Source: Poecilobothrus nobilitatus
Lineage: Eukaryota; Arthropoda; Insecta; Diptera; Dolichopodidae
Reading direction: 5' to 3'
Assembly (NCBI GenBank): GCA_947095535.1
Contig: OX352774.1
Location: 66,774,416 to 66,838,415 of the forward strand
Length of the DNA stretch: 64,000 nucleotides
Under the pieces are notes generated by a model, which had not been told where the DNA came from, ran no database searches, and saw only the letters and a list, made by a program, of their open reading frames with translations. Below are positions 1 to 13,700 of the stretch, piece after piece. Every line of letters begins with the position of its first letter. Position 1 is the first letter of the stretch. The position numbers were made by a program, and so were the translations under genes.

Positions 1-575
1 GTACTTTATGTATATTTTTATTATTTTCTCAATCAAAAAATCTCAATGTTAAAATGACATTTAAATTGTACAACTTGCCCAAACATGATACAACTTATCA
101 AGTTCACTATTCGCTGTTCTTATTTCCAAAGATCTAACTCCCGTCAAAATTTCATGCTTCTAAGTCCAAGGAGTCCAAATTTTTGGAAAAATTAAGTTTC
201 ATATAACGGTATATTAAAATACCGCATGGCAAAGCCACATATTCATTTTATATATATTCATAAAACTTATAAAACCAGCTATCGTTTGGCGTTTTCATAT
301 TGATTCTCCTTATAGAACTTGTGTTATAATAATTTAAAGATAGGGCTTTTTTGAATTTTGTAGAGCTGAAGCTTCGCAAAGGGTGCGGTTACAGAAAAAA
401 GTTGTTCCACAAAATTAGTTTTTTAAAGGTAACTATCCGTAGTTAAAATTTCATTGCTTTATTTCAAACGGTGTACAAATTTTGTAAACACGCAGACGGA
501 CGCAAGGACAGAGTGAAACTAATAAGCACATTTTTTCAAAATTTTTTGAAAATGTGCTAAAAAAAAGGGGGCACG
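1..575 (-). repeat. dispersed repeat family A, copy 1 (truncated by window edge)
   Basis: Read on the minus strand this begins with a hairpin-like TTAGCACATTTTC / GAAAAAATGTGCT and continues into TTATTAGTTTCACTCTGT, a CGTCCGTCTG stretch and TTTACAAAATTTGTAC. It then runs through a segment containing TACCGTTATATGAAAC. The same order of blocks occurs at 25471-26280 and 41504-42600 on the plus strand. No coding capacity is visible. The superfamily is unknown to me. The identification rests only on the copies within this window. Confidence 0.6.
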
Positions 576-1693
576 TTTTTAAAAATTATAATAATAAAAT
601 TACAAATGTAAACTTATAATCTTATTTCTAACATAATAATATATACGTATATAAGAATATAAAAATACAAATTTATTCATATATAATATTACAAAAAAAA
701 AATACATATATTTTTTTATTATACATATTTGAAAATGTTAGATTATACAATATTTCCTAGTTCAAGGTACCCATTTCTACAGATATTAAATCACTTAAAA
801 AAAAAAAAGACCTTAAAATTCTAACCTTGACGTCTTATGACGTTTGATGTGAGATAATATTCATAGTTACATAGAAAATATATTATGAAAAACTTTATTA
901 ATATTTTTTTTTTTTTTGTTTTTGATAATTTTAACAAATTTTGACTTTGGCAAAATAATTTTCTAATTTTTTCCATACTACATACTTTTCAAGGTTCCAT
1001 ACGATTTGAATTAGATCTAAACAAAATACTAATATGTATGTATGTATATTCAAAATTAATGATCACAATATAGTAAAAATCTGTATATGTACCTACATAC
1101 ATTCTCGTATATGAATTATAGATTATTTGCAATGTATAGTCTGTATGGCGTATATATTGTTGTTAAAAATAGTTTTTTTTTTTTTTGATTTTTAATTACG
1201 TAAATTATTAACTTAATACAGTAAATTAAAAAATTATTCCGTGGAGAAAATTACTTAAGTGATTTTGAGTGAACAAAATTGAATTGTGAGTGAAAATTGA
1301 GTATTTTTTAAATTGCAACAATTATTAATTAAAAATTTTTCAACTATTTAAATTTATATTAAAAATAACAAAATATTTTAATGTGAATTAAAAATGTGAA
1401 CAAAAATTATGTTATGAATTTAAGCTTTAACTGTCTGCATTCTGCAACTTTTAAATTAATTTTAAAAGTAAAATAAAAAAATAAAAAATATTTTTAGGTA
1501 TCCAGATATGGATAAAAATAATTCAAGCCCAATTTATAATTTATATAATTTCTTATTTTTTTTGGATCCAGAAACCATTTTTTTTAGTGAAGTTTGTTCA
1601 GTAAAAAATTAAAACAAACTTTATTAATTTTTTAAATTTATAAACAAAATTTGCGTAGTCGAAATAGTCAAAGTGTGACATCCTTAAAAAAAA
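576..1693. other. A+T-rich stretch, no gene seen
   Basis: The stretch consists of poly-T runs, TATGTATG-type microsatellite and scattered stop codons in all frames. At about 827-846 two TGACGT hexamers (CTTGACGTC and ATGACGTTT) lie ten bases apart, which resembles a paired CRE half-site. There is no nearby transcription start that would give this meaning. Confidence 0.4.
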
Positions 1694-2512
1694 AACAAGT
1701 AAAAGTAACCGTAAGTCGATGCAACCGACCTATTTATACCCTACACCTAAAAAATTCAAATTAAATTAAAAATCCATAAGTTATTTTAGTAATATAACTA
1801 AGCTAAAAAAATAAATGCTTTTACAACCTTTGTACAAAATTTCAGATTTCTATCTTTATTAAATTCGAAAATATGCTTTTTTAGCTCTTGGAAAGTGTGT
1901 GAAGGCACGCGGATCACCAGCCCAATTCATTTCAAATTTTAAAGACATGAACAGGGTAGAACATTCTTATATCAAATTTCAAGTTTATATATTTATTAAT
2001 TTCGAAGATATGCTTGTTTGGTCTTGGGAGTTGTGTGGCAGATACCCGAACAACCATTCTAATTCATCTTAAATTTTGGAAAAATCAGGGATTCAGGAAA
2101 CAACACCCTAGTACCAAATTTGAAGTTTCTATCTTTATTAATTTCGAAGATATGCTTGTTCGGTTTTGGGAGTTGTATAGGAGGTACCCGAACGACCACT
2201 CCAATTCATCTCAAATTTTCGACAAATAAGGGATTCAGGAAACAACACCCTAGTACCAAATTTTAAGTTTCTATCTTTATTAATTTCGAAGATATGCGTA
2301 TTCGGTTTTGGAAGTTGTATGGGAGGTACTCGAACGCATGGTCCGATTTCGCCCATTTACAATTCCCGTCTTACCTTAGTCATTGTTAACCTACAGTATA
2401 AATTTCATCAAGATAGCACCATTATTTTTTGAGTTATCGTGCGTATGGACGGACGGACGTTACAAACACCATACCAAAGTTAATATACCCTATACTTAAT
2501 GTGTAGGGTATA
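1694..2512 (+). repeat. dispersed repeat family B, copy 1, with internal 142-bp tandem units
   Basis: The element starts ACAAGTAAAAGTAACCGTAA then GTCGATGCAACCGACC. It has the inverted sub-ends TTTATACCCTACACC (about 1733) and GTGTAGGGTATAAA (2501-2514). Inside are three units that begin with ATTAATTTCGAAGATATG at 1995, 2137 and 2279, so the period is 142 bp. The last part contains GGACGGACGGACG and CATACCAAAGTTAATATACC. The same blocks in reverse order form 57891-58838. No protein is encoded. It is a non-autonomous element, and the class is not determined. Confidence 0.65.
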
Positions 2513-2573
2513 AAAAAAAAAAAAATCTTATAGCTTCTTATGCACACATCCGAAAGGAAAAGGGCCCATCACT

Positions 2574-2733
2574 TTGCAAGGACATTGCATGCCCTTGTAA
2601 AGTTTAAATAAATAAATAAATAGCTTCTTATTAGCCTGTATAATCTGAGTTCCTTGCAAGGACATTGCATGCCCTTGTAAAGTTTAAATAAATAAATAAA
2701 TAGCTTCTTATTAGCCTGTATAATCTGAGTTCC
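2574..2733 (+). repeat. perfect 80-bp tandem duplication of a LINE-like 3' tail
   Basis: Unit 1 (2574-2653) and unit 2 (2654-2733) look identical base for base. Each carries TTGCAAGGACATTGCATG, then CCCTTGTAAAG and an AAATAAATAAATAAATA tail, followed by about 32 bp of other sequence ending GAGTTCC. The AATA-type simple tail is what 3' ends of jockey-like non-LTR elements look like, and a comparable tail sits at 27790-27856. Identity of the two units implies a recent duplication. Confidence 0.75.
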
Positions 2734-5402
2734 TGAGAATATAATCTGATAAAATCAATGGTTTACCACGGTTATAAACTGAATATCGTACTACATCAAG
2801 GTAAATAAATTTTCCAATTCAATAAAATCAAAAGGCTGTTTTATATAATGATGCACAAATCAAAATAAATTTATTTTATACCTATACCTAATAATATCAA
2901 GCTTAGAAATTTTCAATAAATACCTCCTTTTTTTAATCAAAAATTAAACATTTTTCAGACTACAATTTAAAAAATTTACAATGTTAAATCTTACATATAG
3001 TATATATATAGTACATATAAAAAACATTAATTACCTAAAAATGGCATATAGTTAATGTAAAATGGTAGCTCCGGAGCAATGGTATTTTTCAAGAAGGTTA
3101 TTTTTGCTGTAAAAACCATAAGTTACATCTCTGTTAGTTACAATAGAGGAATTCATATTTAATAATTTTCGAGAATTCGATTTCTTCGGAATTCGGTTTT
3201 CTATCGTAAAGGTACTGTAGTGATAATAGACGCGTTTTTAAATAATGTTGATAAGAAATTTTGAAAAAAAAAATTCCATGTTAAATTTATAAGCAATCAA
3301 TTTTATATTTTTATTATGGCGTGTTTATTATTTACATTTTTTGTTTTTTTGAATTTAATTTTATAACTTAACTCACATGATATTTATAAACATCAAAACA
3401 GCAAGTATTGACGACTGTGATATGACGGATATTTTATAAATTGTAACTTTTAAATTAATCTGTCAAATAATAAAAATCCTATTGAGAAATTTTTATAATT
3501 ACAAAAATCAAAAAAAAAAAAAAAAGAAGTAGAAATAAAATGATAAGAATTTGTTCTGAAATGAATTATTGTGTTTGTTGATGTCCAGTTCAAGTTCAAG
3601 TGTCTAACATAAAATAACAGCCAACAGTCTTCCGTAAATCTTTTTTTTTTTTATTACGGTATATATGTTATCTTATATGTGTTTGTATGAATGTAGCAAA
3701 CATTTAAAGATGGATTTTCCAAAATAAAAATTGCTATATGATTAATTTTAGTTTTTTTAGAATTAAACGTTTGTATTGTGATTAAATCTTGTGGTTACAT
3801 CATTTTATTAGTTTTATTAAATTGACTTTATTACATATGGTATTAATATAGAAACCGATATGTTCTGAGTTTACATTAAACATTTTATTTAAATTTAAAT
3901 AGATGGAAACTCGATCGATCGGGCTTTAATAAATATTTTTGTTATGTTTACTTTTCCCTTGGAAGATATGGGCAAACATAAAAATAGAAATTATAACAGT
4001 ATGAAAAAAATACAGATTTTTAAGTGTCCTTATTTGCAAAAAAAAACAATAAAAATATTTCCGGATTTTGAATTTTGTTTTTTGTTATAGATGAAGGTTG
4101 AGCTAATGCGTCAGTAATCACTATAGAATTTAAGTCAGTAGTACACCTTTAAAACGTAGGAGAACCTATTCAACAAGATTTGATGTTAAATTTCGCTTGA
4201 ATTACACCACGATTATATAACTATGACGTAAAAAGCTTGTAAAACCTTTCAGATACATATTATAGAGAGAGAGTGTATATCTAAATGGTGAAAAAAGAAA
4301 TTACCGAGATATTTTCGCCTTTTCTTGACAGGCTGGTACTGGGACTGGGACTATGTTTACTTTTGTATCAAAATTTGTATTTGTTTTCTTTTTAGAGCTT
4401 TTTATGTAAGAAGAAACTATGAAGAATCAAGCGAGACACTCTATTTCACTCTCTGTTTTATCAAAAAACTCTCACTCTCAGTATCGCTGGACACCTAGAT
4501 TGACTTCAGTCAAGAAAAAAAAATCCATTTAGTCAAATAAAACCATATTGTATAAAAGCAATGTGTTAACCTTTACGTTTAAAATTTTTTATTTTACTTT
4601 GGAATTCTGTAGCTTTGTAACGAGTGAACATACCAATAAAAATTATTTAAAAAAATTAATTTTTATGCTTAAAACTCATCCTATTCTTATATGTATATTG
4701 CATATGTTGTAAAAGTTTTATAAGCCGGACAGATACAGAACAAATAAATGCCTATTCGTTTTGGTTTGAAAAAGTGTTAAAAAAGTTATTTTTTTTGATA
4801 TTCCAATAATTTATAACTACTTAACTACTTTTGTTCAAGAACAGTTTAATTAGCATTTTATTCTTAAGTTAATATTCTTTACTATTGGATAAATTAATAA
4901 CACTCCATAATATTTTATTAAAATTCTTTTTCTCTAAAACATTTTTTAAACAAATATTTAAATATGAGTATTAAAATAAACAAAATATGTACGAATAATT
5001 GTATCTTAATGAAATCTAAAAATATTATTGTATAACGTGTCAAAAAGAAGTTCAACATATCCGATTTCCCTTAAGTATATTAAATATTTTTAAATAATTG
5101 TTTTCACACTTAGAACTATATGAATGTACTAAAAATTTTGACCTAATTTTGTTCAATTTATTATTGTATTGTTATTTAGTATTGTATTTAGTAGTGTTAT
5201 TGTTTTTTTTTTGTTTTTTTTTTGTAGTGCATTACCCTTTAATATTAATTTTTTAGGATTACATATGAATATTTTTCTAATAAAAAGAAGTTAAGGATGA
5301 AATATTAATTGAGGCGATAAGAACTCATAATACAATTCATATAACAATATTCATAATTTTATTACGAGTATACCTAAAATGAATAAAAAAACTCGATCAT
5401 TT
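2734..5402. other. A+T-rich stretch, no gene seen; GAGA-like cluster near 4440
   Basis: No exon with coding character was found. Around 4265-4275 there is AGAGAGAGAGTG. At 4428-4490 there are several GAGAC, ACTCTC and CACTCTC motifs ending in CTCTCAGTATCG, which resembles a GAGA-rich fly promoter with an initiator-like TCAGTA. A TATAAAAG occurs at about 4552. These are suggestive only, because no downstream exon could be tied to them. Confidence 0.3.
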
Positions 5403-5597
5403 GTTTTTTTTTTTGTTAATATATTCCCCAGCCACATAAATGTGACAAGCAAATTACACAGTCTTTCCTTTTCAGGCGTGGCTATAAATATCGTAAAGGA
5501 GAATAACTTTTACGACGTGTGTGGGATTCGAACCCACACTTCTTTGGTGTTAACAACGTACTTCATACGCTCTTATCCACTATAGGCCACCGAGGCC
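5403..5597 (-). mobile_element. tRNA-derived SINE, copy 1
   Basis: On the minus strand the element starts GCCTCGGTGGCCTATAGTGG (A-box region, 5577-5589). It has a B-box GGTTCGAATCC (plus-strand 5524-5534) inside a GTGTGGG / CCCACAC stem like a T-arm. A tRNA-unrelated body follows, containing GCCACGCCTGAAAAGG and CACATTTATGTGGC, and the copy ends in an A-rich tail seen as poly-T on the plus strand. Two further copies in the window share head, body and tail. Transcription would be by RNA polymerase III from the internal boxes. It is not a functional tRNA, because the anticodon arm is not well formed and the body continues after the T-arm. Confidence 0.8.
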
Positions 5598-7081
5598 CTA
5601 TGATCGAATTACATTAAGAATCTGATTATCTATACTCACTATATATGATGTACTGGTTCAATTACTTAATAAAAATAGAATAAATATTGTATTTAGGAAT
5701 TTTTAGGTATTTACCACACTAATATATTGTATATTATCAAAAAGGTAAGATACATAGATATGTGAATATATGTATAAGTATAAAATAAATCAAACTGAGT
5801 GGAAACTACTTTGAGTATCAAAAATTTAAACATAATTACTCGATAAAGTTCAAAAATTTATGAATTATAATACACCATCGTCAATCAGATGTAATTTATA
5901 ATTTATAAAATGTCAAATATTTATTTTTGAAAATCAAGAAAATAATTATTTAAATGTATGTAATGGAATTTTGTATTTCTATTAAAAATTATTGTGAAAG
6001 AAGAGTGTGTTATGAGTCACGATCTTGAGTATAAAAAATTATTTGATAAAAATATATATATATTTTTTTTATTTATTTATTTTTCTTTATTATATTTATA
6101 TGTTATGATATTACAGTTATGATTTTACAATATACTAGACTTAGACAATAACTTAAAATTGGTATAAAAGTCTTATGTATACTGTTATAAAGTATAATAC
6201 AAAAATTAAATATATTAATTAATATTAGTATAATTTTAGTTTTTCTAACAATCTTTTGAATGAGAACTGAATCATTTTTTAATAAAAATTTAAATTTAAA
6301 TGTGAAGCTACTTATATATGTTACTGCATTTCTTTGATTTCTCAGGAAGACAGTTATAAATTGTTATTGAAGAGCAAAAATTACAGTTTTTGGCCAATTC
6401 AGTTCCATGAATTCCATGAATAAGTCCATGAATTAAGTTCATAATGTACATGTATATATATACATATATACTTAACGTATTTTATCTAATTGTTTAGATT
6501 AGAACTTTTTCTTGGCAACTATTGATACTTAGGGCATCTATTATTTTATAACTCTATAAGTGTATAAATCTATTATTTTAAGGCTAAAGTGTAGTTTCTC
6601 AAACTATTAAACAAATAAAAGATTGTATGCTGAAAAAAAAGAAAAAAAATTAGATATATAATTCCCATCACATCGCCAATTTTATTTTTATAGGCTCTGT
6701 ATGTTGGCTCATGTAAAGACCGTGTTTCATAACATGGTCTTTTAAATTATTAAATTTTTATTTGTTTTTCGTTTAACTTCCTGAAATAATAAAACTTTTC
6801 TCAACTTTTCAAATAACTCAATAAATTTTTTTTTTTTAATTTTTAAATGATATTTAATAATATTAATAATATACTTAGCACTTAATATTTATGGACCCAT
6901 TGAAAGCAACTGAGTCCATTGAAAGACTGTTGAACGCACCAAAACCCATTGAAAGCAATAAATTTTAAAAAGAAGAAAATTTTATAGATAATTATTATTA
7001 TCAAATTCTTTATTCTAGGGTCGTGAGTTAAAAGATCATGGGTAGTTCTAGTTAGTAAAAATTTCTTCTAATGTCAATATA
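5598..7081. other. A+T-rich stretch, no gene seen
   Basis: Poly-A/T runs, AT microsatellite and short chance frames only. A short direct repetition of ACCCATTGAAAGCAA with variants lies at about 6895-6960 (three occurrences). Confidence 0.4.
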
Positions 7082-7741
7082 GGCTGTCTTCGGAATTGTG
7101 TTAACAACGTCGCAGATACAAAGTCGCAAATTCGTAAATGTATTGTAAAAAAATTTGGCAATGTGTATCGCGTTCGAAATTCATTTGACAATGTATCTGA
7201 TACACGATTTTCGCAACTTTTGTGTATCGAGAAAATTTTTGTTACATCATAGGAATGACATATGTAATTTTTTTTTGTTTTGAAGTTCTTTGTTTATTTT
7301 TTTATTTTAAAATTGGTTTTTTTTTGTTATTTGAAGTTAATAAGACGAGGAATTTACATAAAAATGGAAGACGTAACGTAAGTTAAATATAAATTTAAAT
7401 AAGAATTTTAAATAATTTTTAAATAATAATTTTTTACTTTTATTATAAAAGAAAAAAATGGACTTTTGCGAGGAAAATGTTACTTTTAACAGTGAAACTA
7501 AAATATATATGAGTCATGTAGGTATGTCTTCTCGCTACAATACTAAATTGTAAATGTCAATTATCATATGGTTTTAACTTTTGACACTTATCGGAGACAA
7601 TGTGTTAAAGGCATTCTGAATTGTAAACTAAATATACATTGTATTAATAATACAATGTGTTTGACATATTGAAATTTTACATTGTATTATTTCTGCTGTG
7701 TATCGGGTTGTAGGTTTTTTTATACAATTCCGAAGACAACC
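7082..7741. mobile_element. non-autonomous TIR DNA transposon (MITE), 660 bp
   Basis: The left end reads GGCTGTCTTCGGAATTGTGT and the reverse complement of the right end reads GGTTGTCTTCGGAATTGTAT, a 20-bp terminal inverted repeat with two or three differences. Both ends are flanked by ATA (7079-7081 and 7742-7744), a possible 3-bp target duplication. Inside, at about 7363-7385, an ATG followed after four codons by a GTAAGT-like donor, and an acceptor-like TATAAAAG near 7450, hint at the remains of a transposase first exon. No long frame survives. Confidence 0.7.
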
Positions 7742-10700
7742 ATAATGTTATAATACATATAATGTCATAATGTCAAATGCAACGAAAAAAAAAAAGAATT
7801 TTTAATTAAATTTACTATATATTTAATTTCTTTTATAATTTCTTATATATGTATTCATAAAATAATTAATTTTCTTTGGGGCTTATAAATATAAAGCACA
7901 TGTATTTTTTTTTTTAACAATATCAACTTTTTTTTGTAATAATAATCATTTCCGAAATAATTTTTTTTTTCCCCTACTTGAATATTTTTTTATTTTATTA
8001 AAAGAAAAATGTCTACAAAGCAGATAAAAGCTCTATACATGTAAATGTAGTCGTTATTTAATTTTTTTTTTGTGGTATATTATCTTATCAGTTACTTATG
8101 TTTATTATTTAAACTAAAATATTTAAATCGGATATTGATATAAAAGTTTACTTATATAAAACAAAAAAAAAACAGTTTATTTACGCGCTTTTATAATAAA
8201 GCTGACTTAAGTTTTATTCTTAACTATAAATATATAATTAAATGTGATTTATTTAGATTTTTTACTTAAAATTAAAAGTAAATTTAAAAATATTTACTTA
8301 GTAATTTGGTAGTAAATTAAATTTTAATTACTCAACACTTTAAAATGTTTAAAATCTAAATAGAAAAAGTTTATATAGGATTATAAGTATTATTTGTTTA
8401 TTTTTTTTTTTTTTGTTTAAATTTTATAGTCTATCAATTATTGGTTTAGTAAAATTTAGAATTATAATATGTGAATCTTAGTCTTTTTTTTACTATAACT
8501 CTGAGGATAGAATTCTGATCTCCAGATGAGATGATAAGCCCAAAAAGAAGAATATTTAAAGAAATATAACTTAATTAATTTATAGAATTTATATACATTT
8601 TATTACTCCTTTAAAAAAGCATTCTTGATAAATAACATTAACTTTGTTCATGATAAATGAAATAATATTCTTCAAAGGACATTAGAAAAAAGCTTGATAA
8701 TCTCCATGAAAAAAGTAAGGTATACGTATAAAACACAATTTTCCTTGCAGTCGGTAGAATTGAATAAATACTCTAAGGACGTATATTTTTTTTTTTGGCA
8801 AGGGTAAGTAGGAATCATCAAAAGACACTATATAAAGCAATGGAACGAGAATGACTCCTTTATTAGTGTGTGGGACTGTAACTTAAACATCACCTCCATT
8901 TTATGAGCAAACAATAGATTATATATGTCCTTAAGTACTAATGCAATGCTTGGTCAAGGGATGGAAATATTATTATTTAGTTTAATGGATCAAGTGAAAG
9001 GTTTTAAAGGAAAAAAGAAAATATTGAACTGTTATAAAATGGGTTGTTAAACAAAAATGTTTATTTATGTTAATCATATATACGAATCAATGAATATAAT
9101 ATTATAGGAAATAATTTTCAAAATTTTGAGGTTCTTGTTATAAAAAAATTCTTACATTTGAGGGTTCTCGTTCAACCACTCCAGAAAATGCACTTATCCA
9201 AATGAGCTATTTAATGAATAAAACTTTTAATTTCGTGCCAACAAAAAATATTTAAAGAATGAATATTAATATTTTGAAAATATTATAAAGCTTTCAAGAA
9301 TATTTTATAATAGATATTAGATATTTTGTAATTTCATGATATTTATAATTTTTTTTTGAATCTTCTACAAATATTGAAGACGGAAAGTATCAGTAAAATT
9401 ATTTCAATAGATTATTTTGATTTAAAAATTAAATACGAATCTTTAAATTTTGAATTATATCGAAAGATTAGAAGTATTTGTATGAATATTCTATAAAAAT
9501 ATTTTTGTATGAATTAAAAATCAATCCTAAGTGCATAACATATCATGTTTTATGATATCATACCTTCTCCATATTCAATTTCTTATTCCTTGACGGGTAT
9601 TCCTTCAATTTTTAAGGATTCGAAATTTTTAATACGTTTACATTTTAAAGGAAAATATTTGGAAAAGAATAATATTGCTTTTAGAAATGAAGTTTTGTAT
9701 TAGAAAAATTTACATTTTTTAAAATGTATTTACATTACATTTACATTACAAATTACATTGTATGTAGCATACTTTAAAAATCTTCATTTAATATCTAAAC
9801 CGTTTAACTTTATTTTATTTTTTGCATATTTATTTAAAACGAAGGACAATATAAAATTATAATGGAACTTGGACTTGAAAAAAAAAAAAAATATATATAT
9901 ATATATATATAAAATAAGGTAATCGATGCAAGGTTGACAAAATAATATAGTGGCACACCCAATTTACACCTTAACAAGAATTTTTTATGACGTTACAATA
10001 TAAAAGAAAATTTCCTGCGTATTTAAAAAAAACATAAATCAATATAAAAAAAACGTTTTTCTTTTAGTAACCTATATCTTGATTGTATTTTTTTTTCTGT
10101 TTTTTTTTTTCAAAACTTAAGATAAAAAAAACAAAAGTTCTAATAGAAGGAGGTGACAAAAAAAAAAGAAGTCTCTGTTATAAAAAAAAATCGATATTGT
10201 ATTTCAGAAGACTGATATTATGAATATATTGAATATCAAGATTAAAAATTTTATTAAAAACTATACAAATAGAATCTTAGAGTAACAAAAATTTTGTGTA
10301 ATCTACAACCGCATAACTCCAAAAAATCTGTATTTTAAAACAACTTTAAAATTTAGACATTTATATTTTTTTTAAAACTAATTGTATATGTACAACTTTT
10401 AATATAATGAAACTTTGGGCAAAATGTGTGCGTTATGTAATAAAGTGTTTTTTTATGCTCGTAATAATCTGCAATAATATCAACATAAAAAAATTTAAAT
10501 TCTCAGTATTCGGAAATTTGATTAAAAGTTTTTTCTGCTTTTTAGAAATTGTATGTCTTTTAGCTCTAAAAGTAAGGGGTTTTCTAGATAATAAAAAAGC
10601 GATAACTCTGACCATTTTAAGCTATATAGAGTTGAATAAGTTAACGTATACGTTTGTTGCTGTGTAGATTTGAAAACCGGGAAATTATTTTAATATAGAG

Positions 10701-13700
10701 AATTTACAATTTTTGAAACTCTTGTTTCCTAAAATAACTTATTACTTTTTAGTAAAAAAAATGACAAAATCTCGACATGAAAATCAGATCGAGAATAAAA
10801 AATTATATTTGCTCAAAATCATTCATTTCGAACACTATATATATAGAAGTTGTCCGTCACTAAATGGAAGTTTGTCAATCTTAAAAAGTCTTATTTTCCA
10901 AATTTTCCAAAGTCCTTATTTTTCAAACTCTGAATATTTTTTTAAAAAACTTTTTTAAGTCGGTTTAAATTTGTTTAAAGTAAAACAAAAAAAAAATTAA
11001 AGCTGGAGCATTATATTTTTACTTATTTTAACAGTTTTTCTTAATTATATACGATTTTCTTAAAATTGAAAATTGAAAATTGATCTTTTAATTTTTCACA
11101 ATTCACTGTTTCTACTATTTTTTTTGAAAATGAACGTCTTTAAATACCTTTGAATTTACATTCTATCTAGTTTGTTTATAAATATCACCATATAATTATT
11201 AATATTTTTTTTTATGACATATCATTTATCTTTACTACGATACAAAAAAGTTAAAGGAATTATTACCTTAAGTGGCAGTATTATGATAATAATATCCTTT
11301 TCCTTAATTATATAAAATGAACTATATGTATATACATCTGAAGGGAAAACCGCTTACATGTGTGTGTGTGTTTACATGTGTTTATAATATCTAATAAAAT
11401 ATTTATCTATATATTATATATACGAGTATCTATCCTGATTATATAAAAATGTATCAAATAAATAATTAATTAAAGTGTTTCGATAAATATCTGTTTTAAT
11501 TATTTTTCAATTAAACATTGAGTAAAAATAAATTATATAGTTGTAATAATAAATAAAAAATAAATAAAACTATTTTGAAAACTAGTCATTTATTTTATAT
11601 GTTGATACGTAACAAAAAATTTTTTATAAAAAAAAAAATATTATACAATAATATTATTAAAAAAAAAAAGACCTCCCGCAATGCAATGAAAAAATTTTAC
11701 AAGATAAGATAAAATATTTAAAGGTCTTTTGTGTATATAGTCATAATGTAAAACATACCAATTAAATTTAGTTTCACATAAATACTAATAAACTTCAATA
11801 TTTTTTTCAATTTAAAATTTTACTACCATTACATATTAGAATTGTAGAACTAGACTAGAACTCAATTTCAATTAAATTTTATTAAGTGAATAGTAATTTT
11901 CTACAATTTATTTATTTTAAAGAGGCTTTCGTTGAACAAAAAAAAAAAAATGTGAAAATTCATATGGTCAGTGCCTTGACATTAAATTCTTTTCATTTAT
12001 TTAAAAAAAAAAAATAACCATGCAATTGAAATAAAACATTTTTTTCATTAATTTTTAAGAAAAAGCTTAAAAACTTTAAAACAATACTTTAATTGAAATT
12101 TTTAATCAAAAGTTTTGCCCCCAAAACATTATTTTATATTTATATTATTACATCACCTTAAATACCTTAAATACTTAATAAAATGTTTAATACTAGATTT
12201 ATGTTTAGGAGGATATTAAGAATTAAAGGGGTTTACGACTCAGACTCAACAATGTGATGTGATTAACTATTAACAAAGACTATACATATATATGTATGTC
12301 TTTGCTATTAATTTATTGATCAGAAGTACATAACAGATCAGATGGAACAGATAACAACAGATAAAAAACTATAATTTGAATCAAATTTAACAGGAAACAG
12401 GGTTTTGCGGGTTTAACTAGTCTAACTTAATTTTTATAAAATTAATTAAATTGATTTAACTACAAAAGTAAATAAAAATGCTCATATATTAAGAGAACTA
12501 ATAAAGGTCAGTTAAAATTATAACATTATAACTCAATGCCTAAACACAACAAAATTGTCACCAATTTTAATATTAAAAACAGAAAAAAAAGTTCATTGCC
12601 TAATAATTTTTTTTTTAAATTTCAAATTAAATCGTTTAATACTTTTCATCCTAAAAGTAAGAATTTGTAAAAGGTTTCTGGTTTAAGTTATAACTGCTTA
12701 TAATTTGCTTTATTTCAATTCAGCCGAAATATATGCAATATAAACTGTAAATTTTAAAATACATAAAATTTTTCTTTCAATTCGCCGTAGTTCTTAAATT
12801 TTTTTTCCCTGGTAGAGTTAATTTTTGTTTGGTATATCAATATATAACCTGGTATAACTGTAAAAATTAATTTATGTGTCGAAATTAATATAGGTAACTA
12901 TATTTGCATCCACTTATGTACATACTTTTACAATAAATGAAGAAGAAGTATTAATTTTTAAATATTTAAATTAATTTTTAATTTTAAATGATTTAAAGTA
13001 AAAATTAGAAGGAAAAAAAATTTATAAAATATTTTATTGTTATTTTGAGATGTTTTTAATATACTTATTTTTATTTAAAAATCATTGAGTATGAAAAATA
13101 ATAATTTAATTATTATAAATCCGAATTTATTATTTAAATAAGTGTTTCGTCTTTCAAAAAAAAAAAAAAATACAAAAATAATAAATAAATGTTAAACTAT
13201 AATAAAATAAATGATAACTGTATAAAAATGATATATTGTTTCAAGATTTTTGGGAAATTTTTCATTATGAAAATAAGTTCCAAAATATTAAAAATGAAAA
13301 ATGAGAAAAAAAAAATTTTTTTTTTTCGGTTATTATTTATTTCGCCTAAATATCCAGTTTTAGGGGTAATTGTTTTTTAAAATGTTATAGACAAATTCTT
13401 AGTTGTAAAATTTCTGGAAAACCGTATATTCCATGTAGTTTGTTATATAATAGACAAAAAAAGTCTTATTGTAATTAGAATAAACGCATATACATATAAT
13501 ATATAAATTATTCTAGAAAAAACCGATAACTCTGACGTATAGAAAATTTTTAGTTGTCCTTGACTTGCCAGTGCATAAAGTACATATTTCTTTTTTTTCT
13601 TATATTTTTGATTTTTTTATTTTTATTTATAATAACATGTATTAAATTATTTTTTTTTTTTTATAAAATTGGTATATTTTTCATTTTATCTTTGGTTCAT

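Noticed and set aside
5379..5585. 68-codon plus-strand frame
   Set aside because: It runs antisense through SINE copy 1; the apparent protein is a translation of the tRNA-like head and body.
5516..5597. tRNA gene on the minus strand
   Set aside because: A- and B-boxes are present, but the acceptor stem does not close, a SINE body follows the T-arm, and the sequence recurs twice more with the same body.
10407..10958. 86- and 81-codon frames in a row on the plus strand
   Set aside because: Lys/Phe/Ile/Asn-rich translation typical of chance frames; no splice context, no family resemblance and no compositional shift.
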